In this document: one piece after another, positions 57,380-64,000 of the stretch
Position numbering within the stretch: position 1 is the first letter of the stretch
Layout: the number at the start of each line of letters is the position of its first letter
Assembly: GCA_030278955.1 (NCBI GenBank)
Contig: JAOANR010000010.1
Span: forward strand, 20,862,444 to 20,926,443
Reading direction: 5' to 3'
Origin: Hygrophila difformis
Lineage: Eukaryota > Streptophyta > Magnoliopsida > Lamiales > Acanthaceae
DNA: 64,000 nucleotides
The notes under the pieces: generated by a model
What the model was told of the DNA's origin: nothing
Seen by the model: only the letters and a program-made list of their open reading frames with translations
Database searches by the model: none
Position numbers and translations under genes: made by a program

Positions 57380-58564
57380 CACTACAAGAAAAAATGCGTT
57401 TTACCGACCGAAATTACCGACCGACATGTTGCGGGTCGGATTTACCGACCGCAGGGCCGACCGCAACATGCGATCGGTAATTTAGAGCCGTTAGTGGACC
57501 CGGTTTCCGGTCGACCGCTGCATCGACCAAATTTAATTCGGTCGGTGTTACCGACCGCATTACCGACCGCAATTGCGGTCGGTAATTTTTTTCAATTTTT
57601 TCCAATTTTTTTTAAATTTTTTATTATTTTTTTAAAAAATAAAATAATCTACCGGCCGCATTACCGACCGAAATTTCGGTCGCTAAATTTTTTTCACATT
57701 TTTTTTTTATTTTTAATAAATTTTTCTTTAATTATCTTATTAATTATTTTATTTAATTTAGTGATTTTAGGTTTTTTTATGTAATTATTTTATTCTATAT
57801 TTTAGAATTTAATTAATGAAATGTAATATTATTTAATTAATACTCCCTCCGTCCCAGCTAACGTGTCTTGTTTGACTTTTTGACACTGTTCATTGTTCTA
57901 CTTTGACTTGATTTTTTTGCATGTACATATTTGCAAAAAATAGTCGAGTTGGGTATTGTTAGAATCGTATAATCATGTAGTTTTAGAATATATATTTTAC
58001 ATATTTTTTTGTTGTACACATTTTGAGATATTAGCGGTTGAAAAAGTGTCTTGGATTGTGCGCAAAAGTGAAACAAGATAAGTTAAGTGGGACGGATGGA
58101 GTATAATTTTAATTTTTATTTTATATTTTAATTTAGTCTCTAATTTTCACATTTATATGTATATATGTACTTATATAGGTTATATATACAATGTTTCATA
58201 AAATGACATGAAACATGTGGTGCAAAGATGGCACATTCGCGAGGGATTCCACTCCCTTACCCAGGTTCGAGGCCTCTCTTCAGCAAAATCTTTCAACATA
58301 TTTGAGAAGGTATACTATATAGGACACATGGCGGAATATGATTGATGGGCTAGAGAACTAGCACAACTCGTTAGGGTTGTGGTTGGATGTACTGACCTTT
58401 CGGGACTAGATATTACCGACCGCATATGCGGTTGGTAATTCGGTCGGGAAATTCACCGAGCACCATGCTGTCGGCGGGCCCCCGATCCCAAATTTTTCTG
58501 GTCGGCGCTGGATTTCGGACTAACAGTTTAACGACCGACACTAAACTCAATTTTTCTTGTAGTG
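57380..58564. mobile_element. Non-autonomous CACTA (En/Spm-type) element
   Basis: Inverted ends CACTACAAGAAAAA and TTTTTCTTGTAGTG with a 3-bp target duplication AAT (57377-57379, 58565-58567). Subterminal regions (57400-57680 and 58410-58550) are packed with ACCGACCG/CGGTCGGT repeats, as usual in this superfamily. 1,185 bp including a nested Stowaway. No transposase coding region. A tRNA-like stretch with 'ggttcgaggc' lies at about 58225-58280. Confidence 0.9.
57841..58103. mobile_element. Stowaway MITE nested in the CACTA element
   Basis: 263 bp, ends TACTCCCTCCGTCCC and GGGACGGATGGAGTA, TA at both borders, same orientation and interior as 5638-5899. Confidence 0.88.
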
Positions 58565-60467
58565 AATTATAACCAATTCAAAATAATTCTTAAATAAAGT
58601 AATTTGAAATATATTTATCCAATCACCTTAATTCTAACTCTAATTACCTCCAATTCTAGAGAACATCCAATACGTTTTTGGGTATTTCGATTTAGCCCAT
58701 AGAAGTTTTTATAGTATTTAATTTACATTTCATAAATAAAGAAAGTAGAAATTGGCATGGAGCACTAGGTAGCTAACTATAGACAATAATTGCACCGAAA
58801 TTAGCAGTGAAATCATAAAATAAGTACTAGTAGTACTTAATTGGGCTCCAGTCACTTGAAATCAATTCAGGTCTATAATTCTAATTAATAGTGGAGTGAT
58901 GAGTGTATATATATGATCGATAGGATGCAAACCAATTTAATTTCCCGGTTAGTTTTGGAGTGAAACTCGAATTATATATGGGTTTGGAGACCCAATTAAA
59001 AGCATATATATGTTACACTAGTATAGTAGTAGTAATTATTATAGATCATATTAGTCTGACGTGGATCAATTGGTTGATATTGAACTGGTGATGATGTATG
59101 TTGTACTCTGTGCACTTCATTTTTTTTCAACAATTTTGAAATGAATCAAATGTCGTCATGGTATTTTTTAGATCTTTATCTATCGTCTAATCAACTAATT
59201 AATGAAATATTTTCTTTTCTTTTTCCATGCATTAATAAATACTATATCTGTGCACTATTAATTATTCACTACGAGTCTGTTTGTTTGTTTTTTATTATTA
59301 TTATTTTTTTTTTACTTATTCCGAAATGAAATTTTCAAGTATTTGTTTCTATTTATTTGGGCTTTTGTTAAAAGGAAAATGAGTTGTAAAAACAAAAAAT
59401 TAGGTTTCTGTAAAAATAGGTAGCTAGCTAAAAAAACAACTCTGAATATTATATTTACACACATAATGAATAAATTAATCCTACCTATTAGATATAAACA
59501 TTTATATCTATATATATATCTCAAAGAAAACATATCCTATATATATGTCCTAGATTAATTACTAGTGTTATTTAATTTATGGATCTTATTAATTTCAAAT
59601 TAATTACGGGGAGTGGAAAGAGTTATTATTATTATTTTAATCATATGTCCTCGTAGTTTCATGTGAGACCACATAAATATTTAACCTTAGTTGCATGCGC
59701 TATAAGAACTTTCTATTCTAACGATAAAATTTTTTTTTGTCAAATTTGATTACTAAAGGAGTTAGGAACGAATTTCATTTGTTACCACAATTTTAACTAT
59801 CAAATCCACATTTTTTCTAATAGTGATATTCTTAATTCAAGTGTCAATATCTAAATATCTCAATATATATAACAATTTGAAACGAAATATACAACAATTT
59901 AATACGGCCAGACGCAATTCAACAATTAAATATCTGAATATCTTGGTACATGCATGTTTGTAATTCTATCCACAATTTCTCTATATTTGTAGTATTCTGG
60001 CCAAGCTTTTTGGAGTGGTGTTCAATTCTCATCATTTATTGCATAGTATACCAGTCAAACATGTTCATGAATCTCCCAAATAACCAGACAAATAGCATAA
60101 TCCATCCCTTTGTTATTCATCAACTTATAACACATGTAAGTACAGCATAGAAATTAGCCCTGATTCATTTGGTCCATAAAAATGTTCCCAGTACAAACTC
60201 TGCCTAATTTTACTCACAAATTGAAAATGACATCCAACAAAAAAAAAAAAAAAAAAACCCCTTGTTTTTAGCTCACAGAATGCCAGCAAAGCCTATGATT
60301 ACAGAAGAGTACTAGTAATGATAATTCTGAACCACAGAGGTTGTAATATAGATAACTATGTACGATTAGGCTGCAGCCACATAAACTATATTACCTCAGA
60401 AGATACCTAATTCTCAAGGTCATTAATTAGGCTTAGTTTGTAGGTAGAGGGAGCATTAGATGTTTAA
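58565..60467. other. AT-rich intergenic, no gene seen
   Basis: Only short, composition-driven open frames. No recognisable repeat apart from microsatellite-like TA and TTA runs. Confidence 0.45.
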
Positions 60468-60726
60468 TACTCACTCCGTTCCTTTTTAGTTGTCTTTTTA
60501 GAGAGTAAAAAGTGTTCCAAAATAGTTATCATTTTTAGGTAGTTATAGGTAGTTATACTATGTTTTTACTATATTGCCCTTCACTTTACATAAATGCTAT
60601 TTGTTGACATTTATTAATAATGAGTTTAGTTGAAGGGTAAAAATGTAAACTTATGAGTTAATTAATGCAAACATTGGTTATTGAAATTGAGCTAAAAGAG
60701 ACAACTAAAAAGGAACGGAAGGAGTA
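60468..60726. mobile_element. Stowaway-like MITE with long inverted ends
   Basis: 259 bp. The ends TACTCACTCCGTTCCTTTTT and AAAAAGGAACGGAAGGAGTA extend inward as GTTGTC/GACAAC complements, near-perfect inverted repeats of about 27 bp. The interior is unlike the other Stowaway copies here. Confidence 0.8.
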
Positions 60727-62299
60727 ACCTTTGGATTTCAACTTAGGTCGATTTGGATTCGCCAACCATATCACCCATGCCAATGGTGATTCCAGGATTA
60801 GAATATAGGGTGTGCAAGTTTTCTAAAAAAAGTTACAAAACAATAATCATATTAGTTATAGTGTAACTTATGTACCTCTACTTTAGGTAATACTTTTTTC
60901 AACATAAGATAAAGATAATAGTGAATCATTTAACATTTCATCACCCATAAAATTTCGCAATTCGGATTTGACAATCTTCTACTTGAACTTTTTCAACATT
61001 GTTCACATACAATTCAACCTCAATTTGAGGATCGGATAGTACACATCGATGGCATTCATAAAGAATCCAAAAAGTTTAAGCTATATAACTGGTAGAAACA
61101 AAAATATTATCACTAAATATAACGAAATTACAAATCTACTTTATCTTAATAAAATCAATCAATAATATTTAGAACGCTTTACTTTTCTTACACATCCTCA
61201 AACATTATTGAAAATCAAATAATGATGAAAAGTTGAAGTATTCAGTTAATAGCAAGTAAAAATCTGTTATGTACATATAATTGTTACCAACAAATAATAT
61301 TATCAAAATAATGCAATTCACAATACCAATAGATAACCAACATGGTTTTTGTTTTTGTTTTTGTTTTTTTTTTTATAAACATTGACAGTCGAGTTTTGAC
61401 AATAAGTCTGAGATCCTAAACCACACAAATTACAAAGAAATAAAGAAACGGTTAGGGGATCGGGCGGGGAGTTGAACCCAGCCCAACCACAAATTATAAA
61501 GGAATAATCAACATATTGTTAATTAACAAAAACTGGAAATGTAAGTTTAATCCCTCCATGGAAGAATACTCCTACATTACATCCCCTATACGAAAATACT
61601 CACACATAAGTACCCATGCCTAAATATTGATTTTTGTTTGAATTAGAATACGTGAAAAGACTAAAATACCCTTAGGAAAATAAAAAACCAAGAAAGAGAC
61701 TGAAGAGCAGCAGAGTAAATTCACATGGGTGTCTTGTCAACACCTCGTAACTCCCAATAAATAGGGATAGGGTGAAAGGTCCACGTGTAGAGAGAAATTG
61801 GTCAATAAACAATAAGCTAGTCAATGTGTATTCTGTTGAGTCTAGTACGGTTCACAGTTCAGTGTTGTATGTTAACCGCAGACTTGGATATGACATATCT
61901 GTATGTGTATTGTACTCGTTTATGGTGTTAAGTACATGTTTTTGAACTCCAATTCCAGCTCGATTAATGATGTAGGAGGCATAAGCATTCAACATCATAC
62001 GTAAAAATGTACATTTGTGCATATTGCTAGATTAAGCCATAATAAGTTATACTCTTAACTGAAGTGGTGGATATAGGGAACAATGTGTATTATAGAATTC
62101 AATAGACAGTGGCATATTGTCTTAGACAACATCTTGAGTGTGTTCCATTTGGGTTTGAAACGATGAATGTGTCCAACTATAGTGTATAACTAAGAAATAG
62201 TGCATCATTGGAATGTGCATATAATCCAATCTAACGCGGGTTAGCTAACTCAGTTATTGAAATGCACAAATATAGTACTCTCCTTGCATCTCTTTGTTA
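60727..62299. other. AT-rich intergenic with one SINE-like copy
   Basis: No gene recognised. The only assignable feature is the inverted SINE-like copy at 61360-61495. Confidence 0.45.
61360..61495 (-). repeat. SINE-like copy, inverted
   Basis: On the minus strand: 'gttgggttcaactccccgcc' (box-B-like), a 'tttgtaatttgtgtggtt' core, then 'gtcaatgtttataaaaaaaa'. Same family as the copies at 26815 and 55297. Confidence 0.55.
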
Positions 62300-63320
62300 G
62301 AGCATCTCCAATGGTACCCTATAACTCAAAATGAGTTGGCATCTTCTCTCCAACAATACCCTAAAACCAAACCTATTTTAAGTTTTTTGAGTTTTATGAA
62401 TAGTAAATACTCAAATTTGAGTTTTTACTATTCACAAACCTATCTCACTTTTTGCAATTAAAATAATTGCAATCTCATCCCTCCAATTGTTGCAAATTGA
62501 ATATTGATCTAATTTTGTATTATGGTTAATAATTTTATACTTCTTACATGTTTTATTAAATTTATTTTATGAAGTATTTATTTAGATTAAAAATTTTAAG
62601 GTTTCTTTATAAAATAAATTTTAAACATAAAGATAACTAAATTTTTAAAGTTTTGATACAATCTTAGCAAACATTAAAAAAATTTGCATTAACATATGAA
62701 AATATAATTAAAAATAACACATCTTCAAATGCTTTTAAAAACGTACAATATTATACAACCAAATAACTACGCAAATGGAAAATTAAGTTAATAGTCATCT
62801 AAATCAACATCGGATCCTCCAACACTATTGAAATATAGAGAATATGTTCTAGTTGCATAAGGATCCGGTTGACCTTGTTCTTTGGCTCTTTTTTGTAAAA
62901 TACTCACTTGCTCAGCTTGAGCATATGCACGAACATGAGAAGTAGAGATGCACATTTTGAACTTCGTAATGTATTAGTTGAACACTTGTGGGAAAAACAC
63001 ACAAATTCCAATTCTTGATGTTGGATAAAAATCATTTGCTTTTAAATAAATATGTATGTTCCGCCATTTAGTGTAATTCGTATTCTAATTAAGTAATTCT
63101 TTCTTAATTAATGAGTATTGAATTTATGTGGGGTTAATATATAATTTATAAGAAATGATGGGTATGATTGAAAAAATAAATAAGTTTGTATGGGGAAGAA
63201 TATATAGAGAATATTCTTTTGAGTTTGAGTTTAGTGTAAATGGTTGGAGATGAATTACTGTTTGATGTGACATTTAATGTAAAATGGGTTTGAGTTTGGT
63301 GTTGGTTATTGGAGATGGTC
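62300..63320. mobile_element. PIF/Harbinger-like element, 1.0 kb
   Basis: Ends GAGCATCTCCAATGG and (reverse strand) GACCATCTCCAATAA, flanked by TTA on both sides (62297-62299, 63321-63323). TTA targets and GAGCATCTCCAA-type ends are typical of plant PIF/Harbinger elements. Contains a short minus-strand coding relic (62788-62945) but no transposase. Confidence 0.78.
62788..62945 (-). pseudogene. Short coding relic inside the Harbinger-like element
   Basis: The minus-strand frame reads about 50 codons with a polar, helix-like stretch (AYAQAEQVSILQKRAKEQ) and a Tyr- and Asp-rich end, then a stop. Its composition and place suggest the C-terminal end of an element-borne protein. I cannot name the family with confidence. 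Confidence 0.35.
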
Positions 63321-64000
63321 TTACTCTCTTGTATTGATTGGATGCTTCTCATGAAATCAAGTATATCTCGCATTGATGTGACTGCAATTCCATTCTAACA
63401 CGCAATGTCATAAAAAGTAGTGATTTGACAGTGTAGGAGGTTACTTTTCCAAATTCCAATGTAGACTTTCCTTATTTTATTATTTTTTATCATTTCGAGG
63501 TTCAGTGTCCAAGAAAGGTGTGATGTAACGTGCTATGCTCATTATCTATGCATCACTGATTTTTGGTTTATACTCAACCAACATTATAATTATAACACAT
63601 TTACACCGTCACCAATATTTCACCTATGCCCCATTCATAACAGCATCAATATCAAGAGCGTGTTGTACATGAATGAAATTTAATTCAAGTTTTGGAATGA
63701 CTATGTGTAGTATTAATTTTCATATCGTATGTTATTCCTGCAGTAAATGTGGTTCCTACAGTTGATTTCGCGCTAAAAATGAAGCTTTGGTGATTAGTTC
63801 GTATATATACATATGTATGTATATTCCTCTCTCTCCTCATTACGTAAAACATAGGATGGTTCAATATCTCTCCATCAATTTTCAACTTTGTAATCATGAT
63901 ATTGGGGGTAGAATAATTTTTTACTAACTTATTTTTATTATTGAATTAATTTAATGCACTGGGGACTGAAATGTGATTTATTTTGACAGTGGATACTAAT
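63321..64000. other. AT-rich sequence to the window end
   Basis: No gene or repeat recognised. Confidence 0.4.

Noticed and set aside
57332..57784. A 150-codon open frame at the left CACTA end
   Set aside because: It runs from outside the element through the ACCGACCG repeats and an AT-rich tail, with no domain; a composition artefact.

Overview
The window is nuclear DNA of a flowering plant, most likely a eudicot. It is AT-rich, with GT-AG introns, plant purple acid phosphatase genes, Stowaway, hAT, MULE, CACTA and PIF/Harbinger elements, and Ty1/copia and Ty3/gypsy retrotransposons of plant lineages. The species cannot be named from sequence alone. All comparisons were done by eye.

Host genes. 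There are two tandem, same-strand genes for small secreted purple acid phosphatases (PAPs). Gene 1 (2930-4967) has five exons and encodes 346 aa. Gene 2 (11151-25839) has six exons and encodes 336 aa. Both keep all metal-binding motifs and clean splice sites. Gene 1 lacks the last intron of gene 2, although the coding length across that position is identical. Intron 3 of gene 2 is about 13.2 kb because it holds a 9.2-kb Tat-lineage gypsy element, two hAT-type MITEs, a SINE-like cluster, a nested Stowaway and an RNase H-like fragment. In both genes a small transposon ends 86 bp before the ATG.

Retrotransposon block (about 27.4-54.9 kb). A probable solo LTR comes first. Next is a decayed minus-strand Tork-like copia (28718-39739), then a plus-strand SIRE-like copia (39775-54883) with about 970-bp LTRs, a tRNA-Met primer site and an intact 771-codon third ORF after pol. 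Each copia carries a related, non-coding 4.7-kb insert in its gag region (33736-38425 and 42418-47139). Both inserts begin TG, end CA and have 5-bp target duplications; I read them as solo LTRs of one very-long-LTR family.

Most unusual feature. The two 4.7-kb inserts share the same layout: three, then six, short modules built as forward-forward-reverse-reverse motif quartets at matching offsets from the promoter. The motif itself is entirely different in each copy (CTACGACGCTA type against TTTGTCGCGGAA type). All motif copies in an element seem to have been replaced together while the architecture was kept.

Right flank (54.9-64 kb). No host gene was recognised. It holds a CACTA element with a Stowaway inside it, another Stowaway-like MITE, SINE-like copies, and a 1-kb PIF/Harbinger-like element with a short coding relic.
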